64,000 nt of DNA from Bacteroidota bacterium (GCA_018333525.1 JAGXTF010000043.1:18418-82417); one strand, 5' to 3'; positions 26,305 through 36,616 are shown, counted from the stretch's first letter. Made by a program: numbers and translations. The notes: a model not told the origin generated them from the sequence alone.

Positions 26305-28779
26305 TTGCGAGTGATATTGAGACCCCTTCTACTTTTGGCCTTGGGCCTTCCCACTTTTTTATCTGCGCAAATTACTTTTCAGGGAACCTTGATTGGAAAG
26401 AGCGGTAAACCCTTTGCAGGAGCCCAGGTACATCGGGGAATCGGAAAAAATCTGGCTGTTACCGATGCAAATGGAAATTTTAAAATTCAAATTCCATGGA
26501 ATGAGGAATATGCATTCGTAGGTTATACCGGAGATAAAAAAATATTTGGATACCATCTGCAACCAATAATGAGAGATAGTTTGATTGTGGATACCATTCA
26601 TGAAGGGCAGGGAATGGAAATTATACCAGTGGTGGAAATTGGAGGTGGAAGTACGCGCTATCCAATTGATGAAATCAATCCAAGAGACATTTGGCAAAAC
26701 CCCAGTACAGGGAGCGGTATAGAAAGTATTATTAAGTCTCTTGGCGGAGTTAGCAGTGGAAATGAACTATCATCCACATATAATGTGCGCGGCGGAAACT
26801 ATGACGAAAATCTAATTTATGTAAACGATATTGAGATATACAGACCACAACTCATTCATAGCGGACAACAGGAAGGACTATCGTTTATTAATCCGGATTT
26901 GGTAAAAACCCTGCGATTTTCTGCCGGTGGATTCGAAGCCCAATACGGAGATAAAATGAGCAGTGTTCTGGATGTAGAATATTACAGGCCCGATAGTTTT
27001 GCAGCCAGGACTAATGTAGGCGTTTTGTTGAATACACTGGCGATAGAAAATTCCAATAAAAAATGGAGTTGGATTTTTGGAGTTCGATATTTCAGCAATA
27101 GTCTTCTCACCAAAAGTCTGGATATTCAGGGTGCATATCGAATGCATTTTGCAGATGCACAAACCATGATTTCCTATCGGTTTAATCCACGCTGGCAATT
27201 GGAATTTCTCGGTAATCTGGCGCTAAACCGATATTCATTAATTCCCCAGAGCCGCAGAACTGAATTTGGAACGGTGCAATCCGCTTACCAACTGGAAGTT
27301 TTTATGGGTGGAGCAGAAAATATGCGATATGATTATGGCATGGGTGCCCTTACGTTAAAATTCAACATTGACAAACACCGCGAATTGAAGTGGATTTTTT
27401 CTGCTACCGGAAGTAACGAACAAGAATATTTTGATGTTGAAGGAGCTTATTTTCTGAGTTTGCTGGACAACAATCTCGGTTCTAAGGATAATCTTGGCAA
27501 ACCATTGAAAACACTGGGATTTGGATATTTCCTGGACCATGGTCGAAACAGGCTTCAAACTTCTATTTACAATTTCAGCCACATAGGCACATTTGGAACA
27601 TCCGGAGATAAAAATATTTTTAAATATGGCGTTCGTGTAAATTATGAAAGCATTCTGGATAAGTACAAAGAATGGCGGTATAACGATTCAGACGGGTACA
27701 ACATTCCACCGTTTGGATTTGCTACAGATTCCATCATTCTGGATGATGCAGTTTACGCAAAAAACACTTTACAAAGTTTTCGCGCACAGGGTTTTATTCA
27801 GGACAGGTACAGACTAAATAAGGCCAAAAACATGTGGGTTGGCGCTGGATTGCGATTTCATTGGTGGGAAATTAACCAACAATTATTTGTGACACCCCGT
27901 GTTAATTTTTCATTTGAACCCAACAAACAACGAAACAAAAATTTGCCGGATAGTTTGAAGCGAAATGATATGATTTTGCGAATTGCGGCAGGTGGATATT
28001 ACCAACCTGGATTTTATAGAGAGTTGCGCGATTTTTCGGGAAAACTGAATACAAAATTAAAGGCACAGGAAAGTTGGCATGTGGTTGCCGGAATGGACAG
28101 GTTTTTTAATATGTGGGACAGACGTTTTAAACTCACCACCGAAGCCTATTACAAATCCATGTCCAATTTGGATCCGTATCTGTATGATAATATTCGAATC
28201 CGGTATTATGCGCAGAACAGCAGCAGAGGTTATGCCTATGGTGTTGACAATCGCATAAACGGGGAATTTGTAAAGGGATTGGAAAGTTGGTTTACCATGA
28301 GTGTTTTACAGACGCGTGAAAAAATTACTTATACGGATGAAAATGGAAATATTGTCGTGAGCGATTGGCTGCGCAGGCCTACGGATCGCAGGGTGAATTT
28401 TGCGGCAATTTTTCAGGATGAGCTGCCAACCAATCCGAGTTTCAGAGCTAATCTGAACCTGATTGTAGGTACAGGTCTCCCCTATTTTCTAAACGGCAAA
28501 GCCAGGTATACAACCACACCAAATGTTATACCCGCATATCGCAGATTGGATTTGGGTTTAAGCAAAGTATTGTTCACCGATAGTATGGGAATTCGATTAA
28601 AACGCAAGTACTTCAAAAATGTTAAAGAAGCCTGGATTTCATTGGAAGTATTCAACTTGCTTGGAATCAACAATGTGATTGCTTACAGTTGGGTAAAAGA
28701 TGTAAATAACAATACCTATGGGGTACCGGAGTATCTTACCGGAAGGAGGTTGAACCTTAGATTGCATTTGAGTTTCTGA
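26305..28779 (+). CDS. TonB-dependent outer-membrane receptor with carboxypeptidase-like regulatory domain
   Basis: This is an 824-residue TonB-dependent receptor: signal peptide (PLLLLALGLPTFLSAQ), a carboxypeptidase-regulatory-like domain (about 24-95; ITFQGTLIGKSGKPFAGAQV), a plug domain (about 140-240; IIKSLGGVSSGNELSSTYNV then RGGNYDENLIYVND), and a long C-terminal barrel ending LRLHLSF. It imports a ligand across the outer membrane using TonB energy. There is no adjacent SusD-like lipoprotein, so a glycan-uptake system is not implied. The start is uncertain: TTG 26305 or GTG 26311 both give a signal peptide and no ATG lies upstream. It precedes a sigma factor gene (128-base gap). Confidence 0.88.
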   Translation: MRVILRPLLLLALGLPTFLSAQITFQGTLIGKSGKPFAGAQVHRGIGKNLAVTDANGNFKIQIPWNEEYAFVGYTGDKKIFGYHLQPIMRDSLIVDTIHEGQGMEIIPVVEIGGGSTRYPIDEINPRDIWQNPSTGSGIESIIKSLGGVSSGNELSSTYNVRGGNYDENLIYVNDIEIYRPQLIHSGQQEGLSFINPDLVKTLRFSAGGFEAQYGDKMSSVLDVEYYRPDSFAARTNVGVLLNTLAIENSNKKWSWIFGVRYFSNSLLTKSLDIQGAYRMHFADAQTMISYRFNPRWQLEFLGNLALNRYSLIPQSRRTEFGTVQSAYQLEVFMGGAENMRYDYGMGALTLKFNIDKHRELKWIFSATGSNEQEYFDVEGAYFLSLLDNNLGSKDNLGKPLKTLGFGYFLDHGRNRLQTSIYNFSHIGTFGTSGDKNIFKYGVRVNYESILDKYKEWRYNDSDGYNIPPFGFATDSIILDDAVYAKNTLQSFRAQGFIQDRYRLNKAKNMWVGAGLRFHWWEINQQLFVTPRVNFSFEPNKQRNKNLPDSLKRNDMILRIAAGGYYQPGFYRELRDFSGKLNTKLKAQESWHVVAGMDRFFNMWDRRFKLTTEAYYKSMSNLDPYLYDNIRIRYYAQNSSRGYAYGVDNRINGEFVKGLESWFTMSVLQTREKITYTDENGNIVVSDWLRRPTDRRVNFAAIFQDELPTNPSFRANLNLIVGTGLPYFLNGKARYTTTPNVIPAYRRLDLGLSKVLFTDSMGIRLKRKYFKNVKEAWISLEVFNLLGINNVIAYSWVKDVNNNTYGVPEYLTGRRLNLRLHLSF

Positions 28780-28907
28780 GAATCAACACCTTACACCGGG
28801 TTTGAAAATTGCCTGCTTCAGGTATCGGAGAACTTGTTAAAAATTCAGAAGATTATTTCGTAAATTACATGTAACATACGCTTTGTTTTGCGTTACATTT
28901 ACAAACC

Positions 28908-29513
28908 TTGGGAACCTTGCTCACCCATATAGATACCCTGCATTCCGGTCTGGACACAAAAAAAGTTCAGTTGGAAGAAGAAGCAGAATGGATCATGGCC
29001 GCACAACAGGATTTACAATTTTTTGAACCCCTGTACAAACGGTATTACGGTCCGATTTACGAATTTATCTATAGAAGGTGTGCAGATGCAGATAGCTGTG
29101 TAGATATAACATCCGTAGTTTTTGAAAAGGCGATGTTGAATATCCGCAAATTCCGCTTACAGGGATTTCCGTTTGGAAGCTGGTTATACAGGATTGCTTC
29201 CAGCGAAGTGGGAAATTACTATCGGTTGAAAAAGAAAGAGCGCAAGGTATGGGTTCAAACCGATGGCATTAAAGATATTGCCCATGAGGTGGAATCTAAA
29301 CTTGCCGATGAAGACAACTTACATTTATTGCTACACGCAATGGAACAATTAAAACCTGAAGACCTGGAACTGGTGGTAATGCGTTATTTTGAGAAACGCA
29401 ATTTTACTGAGATTGCAGGAATTCTGGATACTACGGAATCCAATACCAGAGTGCGATTGCACCGGGTTTTGGGAAAATTAAAAGATACTTTTAAAAAGGA
29501 AGCGAGAATATGA
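28908..29513 (+). CDS. ECF-type RNA polymerase sigma-70 factor
   Basis: This is a 201-residue ECF sigma factor. Region 2 spans about residues 35-105 (LYKRYYGPIYEFIYRRCAD, then FRLQGFPFGSWLYRIASSEV, the typical F..WLyrIA segment). Region 4 spans about 140-195 (LKPEDLELVVMRYFEKRNFT, then EIAGILDTTESNTRVRLHRV). Start TTG 28908 is chosen because the first in-frame ATG (28995) would cut into region 2; other alternative starts between are possible. It overlaps the next gene by ATGA, so the two products are probably made in a fixed ratio. Its targets are unknown. Confidence 0.85.
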   Translation: MGTLLTHIDTLHSGLDTKKVQLEEEAEWIMAAQQDLQFFEPLYKRYYGPIYEFIYRRCADADSCVDITSVVFEKAMLNIRKFRLQGFPFGSWLYRIASSEVGNYYRLKKKERKVWVQTDGIKDIAHEVESKLADEDNLHLLLHAMEQLKPEDLELVVMRYFEKRNFTEIAGILDTTESNTRVRLHRVLGKLKDTFKKEARI

Positions 29514-30943
29514 CGGAGCGTAAATACAAATTTCATGTAGATGAAGCCAGACCTAAAATTCCGGCACCAAAGGAATTTGCTTCGGTTTTGGCCGCTGTGA
29601 AAGTGAAATTACCCTGGTATGCAAATCCTGCATTTTGGGGTGGTGCCGCTACCGTTGCTATTTCCGGTGTTGCCACTTTTTGGTGGGTTAAAGATCAGAA
29701 TCAAACCCAAAACAAATGGGTGGATGAACATTACAAAGAAAGTCCTATTGTACAACCGGCAGTTTCCAATAAAGATACACAGCCGGGGGAAGTAACCGGT
29801 GTGTCAACCACCGTTCAGTATAAGGCCATTCCGGTGATTCAGGATGACATCATTGAAGTTGAATCTGACTTTAATGTTAGCACACGTGAAGTTGTGGATA
29901 TTGCTCAGGAAACAGAACAGATAACTGCCCCGGAAATAAATAATGATTTATCGGACCGTGGTTGGAATTTGCATGTTCCTTTTGATACCATTCGTGTAAA
30001 TCCGGATATGCTACCCAGAACTTTTGTATTGCGCAATGGAAGTAAACTGATTGTGCCTGCAAATGCATTCTCTGACGAAAATGGGGCGAGTATTACGGAA
30101 GAATTTATTATTCTATTCAGAGAATTTACGGATCAGGCTCAAATGTTGGCTACATCCCTTTATATGGAAGGCAAGGGTAAAACCGGTGTAAAGCCGTTGA
30201 TTAATAATGGCACCTTTGAAATACAGGCCATGCAAAATAATAAGTTGCTAAAAATCAAGCCGGAAAACCCTGTTGTAATGCAATTTTTCACCTTAGATCC
30301 GGCATTGGTTTTTAGTGGGTATTATGCACAAAATTCCAATGAGATTTTCGAACCACTGGTATATTCTGAGGATCATTTTATTGGAATAAGCGGCGTAAAT
30401 AAAAGTTGGTCTTACATGGAAAGAAAACGTTCTTTCTGGCAATGGCTGGGCGATCTAGTACACCGCAGAAAGATAAAATACGATTCATTTGAAAGGGTTG
30501 AAACTACCTATTACGATTACGGAACATATAAAAATATTCGCACATTCGAAATTCAACAAACCGGATTTTACGCATCCGGCAGGGCAATGGAAATGGGCTT
30601 TACAAATGAAGCAACAATTGCAGTTAGCACAGAAGGAAACGAACACATTGAAGCAACATTATACCAGGTATTTTTAAACACCAATATGATCCGCAAATAC
30701 GATATTTTAAATGGAAGATGCGCGGTGCAGTATAGTGCAAATGACAAATGTATGTTACTGGCATTACAAAAGAACAGTGACAAGGTGTTATACCTGGATG
30801 CATATAGTTTTGACAACCATGTGAAAGGAAGCAAATCCAATGTAGATATTTCATTAAAATCACATCCGAATTCCATTCAAAAAATCAGCGATTTGCAGAA
30901 CCTTATCAAGGCTTCCAATAACATGCGCAGCAGAAGAATTTAG
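29510..30943 (+). CDS. Single-pass membrane protein, putative anti-sigma partner
   Basis: This is a 477-residue protein translationally coupled to the ECF sigma factor. A short cytoplasmic N-terminus (about 1-35), one membrane helix (FWGGAATVAISGVATFWWV, about 42-61) and a large extracytoplasmic part give the N-in topology expected of an anti-sigma factor. The extracytoplasmic part includes FVLRNGSKLIVPANAFSD (about 169-186) followed by ITEEFIILFREFTDQAQML, a beta module (GT.I.IPANAF.D..G.....V....REF) that I have seen in other exported Bacteroidota proteins without a known role. No ASD or zinc-binding HxxxCxxC motif is present. The anti-sigma role rests on position and topology only. Confidence 0.6.
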   Translation: MTERKYKFHVDEARPKIPAPKEFASVLAAVKVKLPWYANPAFWGGAATVAISGVATFWWVKDQNQTQNKWVDEHYKESPIVQPAVSNKDTQPGEVTGVSTTVQYKAIPVIQDDIIEVESDFNVSTREVVDIAQETEQITAPEINNDLSDRGWNLHVPFDTIRVNPDMLPRTFVLRNGSKLIVPANAFSDENGASITEEFIILFREFTDQAQMLATSLYMEGKGKTGVKPLINNGTFEIQAMQNNKLLKIKPENPVVMQFFTLDPALVFSGYYAQNSNEIFEPLVYSEDHFIGISGVNKSWSYMERKRSFWQWLGDLVHRRKIKYDSFERVETTYYDYGTYKNIRTFEIQQTGFYASGRAMEMGFTNEATIAVSTEGNEHIEATLYQVFLNTNMIRKYDILNGRCAVQYSANDKCMLLALQKNSDKVLYLDAYSFDNHVKGSKSNVDISLKSHPNSIQKISDLQNLIKASNNMRSRRI

Positions 30944-31183
30944 GATTTTAATTCATCCGATTAATTGGTATTTTCCTTGAGGATTTGGAATTATTTATTT
31001 ACTCCTCCATCTGTTCATTTTATTTAAATCCATTGGGTGTGAACCAGTTAATTCAATAAATCGAAAATCAAAATACACATCGCAAAAAAAAATGATTTCA
31101 AATAGGAATTTATTCATTTTCGGGAGGTGAAAAATATGGAATTGGGTACCAGATTTGTTTTGAATTAAATGGCCATTGTACAT

Positions 31184-31212
31184 AAAAAAGGCCGGAAATT
31201 CCGGCCTTTTTT
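31184..31212. terminator. Bidirectional Rho-independent terminator
   Basis: GGCCGGAA/TTCCGGCC (31190-31206) flanked by A6 (31184-31189) and T6 (31207-31212). It serves both the convergent sigma/membrane-protein operon and the barrel/coiled-coil gene. The rest of the 285-base gap 30944-31228 shows nothing else. Confidence 0.85.
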
Positions 31213-31228
31213 ATGTTTCATTTTTGAA

Positions 31229-34200
31229 TTAGTTACCGCCACCTCCGGAAGTGCTGTCCTGGCACTCCTTTAATTTGGCTTCCAAATCTGCAACCTGCTT
31301 TTTCAAAGATGTAACCTGCGAATTCAGGGAAGTAACCTGTTTTTCCAAAGTGGCTTTTTCTGCAACCACTTTATCATAATCCTCCTGCAAGTCATCCATG
31401 GATTTTTGTTTGTTGGTCAATTCACTTTGCAATGCACCTATGGTTTGTTTTAACTCGGTTATCTGTGCCTGTAATTTGCTGATATCCTCGGAACTGCTGC
31501 TGCAGTTTTTCAGTTTTTCCTGGCAATCTGCAAGCTTGGATTTCAACTGGTTTCTCTCTTCCAACAAAGCATTGTATTCGGCGTTTAGATTGTCGTACTT
31601 GGTTGACATGGTTTCATACTTGTATTTGTATTCTGCCAACTGTGCCTCAAGTTCACTGCAGTCTTTGGATTTGCATTCCTTCAACTGACTTTCCAAATCT
31701 GTAATTTTCGCTTTCGCATCAGAGAGATCCAATTCCAGTTTTGCTTTATCTGCTTTCAACGCAGTTATGGTTGCATCTTTTTCAGAATTGGATTTATTCA
31801 ATTCATCCAATTGAATTTTCAATTTTTCCAACTCCTCTGTGTTACCACATTTTTTCAGATCTTCTGTGAGATCCAGGATTTTCTGATTGGCATCATTCAA
31901 TTTGGCTTTGGTATCGTCCAGGTCTTTTTGAACAGAACTTACCTTAGCTTTCAATGTGCTATTTTCAGTAACCAAAGCAGCCTTTTCAGATTCGAGTGTT
32001 TTTACACGCAAATCCAACTCATCACATTTCTTTCTCTGAGCTTCCAGATCGGATTTCAATTTTGCCAACTCTTCGGAATTGCCACAATTTTTCAATTGTT
32101 CTTCCAGTTGTTTTTGCTTATCCAGCGCAACCTGATATTTGGCTTTGGTATCATCCAACTCCTTTTGCAATCCTGCGGATTTTGCTTTTTCAACAGCTAA
32201 CTGATCCTGCAATTCTTTAATGGTTTTCTCATAAGCAGCTTTATCAGTAGCAGCGGATTTGCATTTTGCCAATTCTGTTTCCAAATCGCTGATGCGTTTT
32301 TTCAAATCATCATTGTCTTTCTGCAAGGAACCGATTTCTGTTTTTTGTTTGCTATTGGTTTTTTGCAATTCCAAATTCTTACTTTGTTCCAACGCTAACA
32401 GAGAATCCAGGGTTTTTACCTGAGCACCGCAAGGAATATTTCCGGATTTTAATCTGGTAATTTCAGCGCGCAACCTGTCAATTTCCAGTTTTAAAGATGC
32501 ATTTTCATCACTAGTAACTTTCAAATCGCCTTTGGCTTTTGCCAAATCTCTTTCCAGTTCAGAAATACGCAGGCGCATTCTCTCTCTTTCATCTTTACAA
32601 TCCTGGTATTGGGTATTTAATTTTACATAAATATCGCGTTCTTTTTTCAATTGGTCTTCCAGTTCTGCAACCCTTTTTGCGCACTCATCCTTGGTACTCA
32701 TGTCTGTGTTTTGTCTCTCCCTCTCAGTCACAGCCAGCTCTCTTTTCTTCAATGCATCTTCACGAGCTTTTAAATCTGCTTCTTTTCTACGCAAATCATA
32801 GTCTGTAGAAACATCCACAGGAACTTCAGAATTTTTATATTTAATGATGGTATCGTGTTTCTCAATCCGAATGGTATCGCGAATAATTTTCTCCTTTATA
32901 ATGGTATCCTTTTTTACCAGGGTATCTTTTTCCCAAAAATTTACAGTATCCGCCTTGTAGATGGTATCGTGAGTATTTGAATCCACCTCATAATAATGAT
33001 ACCTGCTCCAGCCACATGCCGCAATTTGGAAACGCACTCCAAAATATACATTGGCAGATTTGTAAGCGTCATTCCCCACAAATTTCGCAAGACCTGCAAG
33101 GTTATCGGTTCCAACTATTACAGGTCCCAATCTGCCGTATAATCCCACATTTAAATTGGTGTAATCCTGATTTAATGTAATAGGAATTCCAAGTTCCGCA
33201 TGTTCGCCTTCCCAACGCGGAACCAGATTGATGTATGAAGATTTTTTAATTCCGGAAGCCGATGCACTTTTTAAATTTTGCTGCCAGTTTAATCCAATGT
33301 AAAAATTCTTACTCAGATTTACATCGAATTGTGCTTTTAATGCTACAGGTGTCGTTGTTGTGAAACGATCGTTGGGTTTTGCCTGAACAGAAGATTGATC
33401 AAAAAATGCTGTATCCACTTTCTGAAAACGATCATACCCACCCTGATAATTGTAATTATCTATCGCTGCAGTATTGATATTCCAAACTGTAGTTTTTGTG
33501 CCCTGAATCTGCCTTCTGCTGCCATTGTATGCAATAAATCCAAGATCTGTAACACTCGCACCAAATTTCCAATCGTAGCCATTGCGTTGTTCATCGGCAC
33601 AGGTCCACCAATCGGATACTGTTTTACGCTTGGAATCCGGGCGATATTCATACACAAACCCCAAATCCATTCCGGCACCCAATCCCTGAACAAAATCAAA
33701 TTTGAGACCCAGTGGTGAAGAAAGTGCGCTGGAAGCGCTTTCATCATTGGTATGGTAGAACGATAAATCTGTGGTTTTGCCGGTTAACTGGTTGTTGGAA
33801 TTCACCGAAAAATCCAGTCCGTTACCCTGAAGCCCTGCTGCGCCCATTCCAAGTAAAACTTTACCTGAACCTCCCCATTTTACAAAATGAGGCCCTTTGT
33901 CTTTGGTAACACCAGCAAGGGAGAAATACCATTCCTGGTATTTTTCTGTATGTAGTCCGAATTTGCCATTGCTGTAATTTGTATTGGTTTTCAATCCATC
34001 TGTTCCCTGAAATGCCAAAGACAAGGTATCCATTCCATATCGCAACATGCGAGCGGCATCAGAATTAATACCATCGATATTAAATCCACTTACACCGCGA
34101 ATTCCAAATCCAATTGCAGTGCTTCTGGAAGTTCTAAAACTGATTGAGGGGCCATAAACTTCATTTAAATAATACAGTTTACCATTGTTTGCCTTGTTCA

Positions 34201-34513
34201 GCTCCAGCCAATTCTGGTCAAATGCCAGAGCGCTATTCGATGCTGTGTATTGCGTTGGATAATCCCCTGAAGCCATTCGGATTAATCCAAAAGGTGCATT
34301 GTAAGTAAGAAAATTGTTGGTGAACCCAATCTGCGCTCCCCAAACATTTACATAAACCCTGTTGCGATCCGAATAGGTGTTAGCCGGATTTTGAAACACG
34401 GAATAAGGTGCGTTGTGGTTGCCGGCGGATAGGCCGATTGCTTGCTGTGCTTGCGTTGTGGTGGTAAAAGCACATAGTGCAATTGCCAGTGTAATTGTAA
34501 GTTTCTGTTTCAT
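31229..34513 (-). CDS. Outer-membrane barrel (DUF5723-like) fused to a long cysteine-bearing coiled coil
   Basis: This 1094-residue exported protein has a signal peptide (TLAIALCAFTTTTQAQ), a glycine/aromatic beta-rich region (about 22-505) resembling the DUF5723/PorP-type barrel proteins of Bacteroidota (VFQNPANTYSDRNRVYVNV), a tether of DT-rich repeats (about 507-560: KDTLVKKDTIIKEK, RDTIRIEKHDTIIKYK), and a coiled coil (about 565-1085). Within the coil, modules end in LKxC: EEQLKNCGNSEELAKLK, EDLKKCGNTEELEKLK, SQLKECKSKDC, EKLKNCSSSSED and AKLKECQDS, then a GGGGN tail. If the barrel sits in the outer membrane, the coil would reach across the periplasm. A good Shine-Dalgarno (AAAGGAGAG) precedes the ATG, unusual in this window. 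Function is unknown. Confidence 0.75.
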   Translation of the reverse strand: MKQKLTITLAIALCAFTTTTQAQQAIGLSAGNHNAPYSVFQNPANTYSDRNRVYVNVWGAQIGFTNNFLTYNAPFGLIRMASGDYPTQYTASNSALAFDQNWLELNKANNGKLYYLNEVYGPSISFRTSRSTAIGFGIRGVSGFNIDGINSDAARMLRYGMDTLSLAFQGTDGLKTNTNYSNGKFGLHTEKYQEWYFSLAGVTKDKGPHFVKWGGSGKVLLGMGAAGLQGNGLDFSVNSNNQLTGKTTDLSFYHTNDESASSALSSPLGLKFDFVQGLGAGMDLGFVYEYRPDSKRKTVSDWWTCADEQRNGYDWKFGASVTDLGFIAYNGSRRQIQGTKTTVWNINTAAIDNYNYQGGYDRFQKVDTAFFDQSSVQAKPNDRFTTTTPVALKAQFDVNLSKNFYIGLNWQQNLKSASASGIKKSSYINLVPRWEGEHAELGIPITLNQDYTNLNVGLYGRLGPVIVGTDNLAGLAKFVGNDAYKSANVYFGVRFQIAACGWSRYHYYEVDSNTHDTIYKADTVNFWEKDTLVKKDTIIKEKIIRDTIRIEKHDTIIKYKNSEVPVDVSTDYDLRRKEADLKAREDALKKRELAVTERERQNTDMSTKDECAKRVAELEDQLKKERDIYVKLNTQYQDCKDERERMRLRISELERDLAKAKGDLKVTSDENASLKLEIDRLRAEITRLKSGNIPCGAQVKTLDSLLALEQSKNLELQKTNSKQKTEIGSLQKDNDDLKKRISDLETELAKCKSAATDKAAYEKTIKELQDQLAVEKAKSAGLQKELDDTKAKYQVALDKQKQLEEQLKNCGNSEELAKLKSDLEAQRKKCDELDLRVKTLESEKAALVTENSTLKAKVSSVQKDLDDTKAKLNDANQKILDLTEDLKKCGNTEELEKLKIQLDELNKSNSEKDATITALKADKAKLELDLSDAKAKITDLESQLKECKSKDCSELEAQLAEYKYKYETMSTKYDNLNAEYNALLEERNQLKSKLADCQEKLKNCSSSSEDISKLQAQITELKQTIGALQSELTNKQKSMDDLQEDYDKVVAEKATLEKQVTSLNSQVTSLKKQVADLEAKLKECQDSTSGGGGN

Positions 34514-34766
34514 AATCTCTCCTTTTGTCTACCTTTTTGAACATTATTTCTGTTTTATTTACTGAACACAATACTCAAAACTATGTCCACTTAATACAAC
34601 ACCAAAAATGTACCAGACCCCTAAAGAGGAATTCAGGTAGTCAAAATCCGCTGCAAAAATCCAGAAAAGGGACGAAGACTTTTTTTGGCGTCCAATATTC
34701 TGCCCAATACATGGTTTTTACCGATGGAAATTCGGGGTAATCTACTTAGTCGCAGGCTTTTGCAAA

Positions 34767-34797
34767 TTGAACGAATTGAAAACAACACCTATACTTG
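34767..34797 (+). promoter_or_regulatory. Candidate sppA promoter
   Basis: TTG at 34767-34769, a 20-base spacer, then TATACTTG at 34790-34797 (one mismatch to TAnnTTTG), 30 bases before the sppA start. The rest of the 313-base gap 34514-34826 between divergent genes shows no further gene or repeat. Confidence 0.5.
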
Positions 34798-34826
34798 CAC
34801 ACTGTTAATTTGAAAATCAATCTGAC

Positions 34827-36593
34827 ATGAATTTTCTGAAATCTATTTTGGCCAGCATCATTGGCTTTATTGTGGGACTGGGTTTGGTGGTATTGTTATT
34901 CTTTATCATTATCGCCGGAATTGTAAGCAACATCAATAAAAAACCGGAGGTGAAAGGCAACACTGTGCTTGAACTCCGAATAGCAGGAGCGGTCCCCGAA
35001 AGACTGGCGGAGAATCCCTTTGCTAATTTTGGTCAGGGACAAGCACAAGATTTAAATCCGACTGTGGGTTTGGATAAAATTATTTCAGGATTGGAATATG
35101 CTGCAAAAGACAAGCATATAAAAGGAGTAATTCTTCGGCCGGATTTATATGCAGGAGGGCTTGCCACTGCTGAAGAAATCCGTTCACAGATTCTGAAATT
35201 CAGAAAAAGCGGAAAATTTGTTTATGCATATGCAGAAGTGCTTACCGACGGGGGCTATTTTATTGCTACTGCCTGTGATAAGATTTACCTGAACCCAAAA
35301 GGATTTCTGGAATTCAACGGATTCAGCGGTAAGGTTGCTTTTTATAAAGGAATGCTTGACAAAATCGGAGTAAAATTCGAAGTTTTTAAAGCAGGCAAAT
35401 ACAAAGGTGCGGTTGAACCTTTCATTCAAACATCGTTAAGCGAGCCCAACCGACAGCAAATACGCGATTATGTAAACCAATTGTTTGGTTACCATATTAA
35501 ATCTATAAGTGAAGCACGTAAAATAGATTCAGCTGAACTGGCAGATATCGCTAATAAATTTTTAGCCAGAACTGCGGCCAAAGCCCTGCAATATAAATTG
35601 GTAGATGGTTTGAAATATGAGGATGAAGTAGAAGCAGAAATCCGATCAAAAATTGGATTAAAAAAAGAAGACAAATACAAGCCAATGGCTTTCGCCAGCT
35701 ATGTAAAATCTGATTTAGATGAAAAATATCATAGCGATAAAATAGCAGTGATTTACGCCACAGGTGACATCAATATGGGTAAAAATGAAAGTGGCGATGG
35801 AATTGGAAGTGAAACACTAGCCGCGAATATTCGCAAAGCCAGACTGGATGAAAAAATCAAAGCGGTTGTATTGCGCGTAAATAGCCCGGGTGGCAGCAGC
35901 AATGCGAGCGACATCATTGCAAGAGAAATAGAAATGTGCAAAAAAGTAAAACCTGTAATCATTTCTTTCGGAGATGTGGCGGCTAGCGGCGGATATTATA
36001 TATCCTGTGTTGGCGACAGCATTTTTGCATACCACAACAGTGTAACCGGTTCTATTGGAGTTTTTGCATTAGTACCGAATACTTCAGGTCTGTATAAGGA
36101 TAAATTGGGATTGAGTTTTGAAACCGTGCCTACAGGAGAATTTGCTGCAGGATGGCGTCCGGATGAGGCACTGAGTGAAGGAATGCGCCAATATTTTCAG
36201 GAAATGGTAAATGAAGTTTATGGTGATTTTATTGGAATAGTTGCGAAAGGAAGAAAGCTGGATACATCGGTAGTTGCAGGCCTTGCAGAAGGACATGTTT
36301 ATACTGCTATTGCTGCAAAAAAACTTGGATTGATTGACAATTACGGCGGTATTCAAAGAGCTATTCAAAGTGCAGCCTGGAAGGCAAAACTCAAGGAATA
36401 CAGGGTTGTAAGTCTACCGGATTTAAAATCACCATGGGAAATGTTTTTTGGTAATCCGGATGATGAAGATATGAGCAGTAAAATTTTAGCTTCTCAATTG
36501 GGAGAATTTTATGCGCCAATTAAAGAACTTAAAAGGATACAGAGCAAAAGTGGTCTTCAAATGATCATGCCCTGGGAAGTAAAAATCGATTAG
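34827..36593 (+). CDS. sppA: Signal peptide peptidase SppA, 67K type
   Basis: This is a 588-residue inner-membrane serine protease that degrades cleaved signal peptides. One N-terminal membrane helix (about 5-35) is followed by tandem ClpP/crotonase-like halves. The Ser/Lys dyad is visible: Lys193 in AGKYKGAVEPF (equivalent to Lys209 of E. coli) and Ser387 in DVAASGGYYIS. The tandem repeat architecture and length fit the long Gram-negative type (E. coli 618). A terminator lies just downstream, so it is probably monocistronic, with the candidate promoter at 34767-34797. Confidence 0.94.
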   Translation: MNFLKSILASIIGFIVGLGLVVLLFFIIIAGIVSNINKKPEVKGNTVLELRIAGAVPERLAENPFANFGQGQAQDLNPTVGLDKIISGLEYAAKDKHIKGVILRPDLYAGGLATAEEIRSQILKFRKSGKFVYAYAEVLTDGGYFIATACDKIYLNPKGFLEFNGFSGKVAFYKGMLDKIGVKFEVFKAGKYKGAVEPFIQTSLSEPNRQQIRDYVNQLFGYHIKSISEARKIDSAELADIANKFLARTAAKALQYKLVDGLKYEDEVEAEIRSKIGLKKEDKYKPMAFASYVKSDLDEKYHSDKIAVIYATGDINMGKNESGDGIGSETLAANIRKARLDEKIKAVVLRVNSPGGSSNASDIIAREIEMCKKVKPVIISFGDVAASGGYYISCVGDSIFAYHNSVTGSIGVFALVPNTSGLYKDKLGLSFETVPTGEFAAGWRPDEALSEGMRQYFQEMVNEVYGDFIGIVAKGRKLDTSVVAGLAEGHVYTAIAAKKLGLIDNYGGIQRAIQSAAWKAKLKEYRVVSLPDLKSPWEMFFGNPDDEDMSSKILASQLGEFYAPIKELKRIQSKSGLQMIMPWEVKID

Positions 36594-36616
36594 AAGCTTC
36601 CTCAAAATATTTTAAA

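Noticed and set aside
26305..28779. SusCD-type glycan-uptake locus
   Set aside because: No SusD-like lipoprotein or glycoside hydrolase is adjacent to the receptor.
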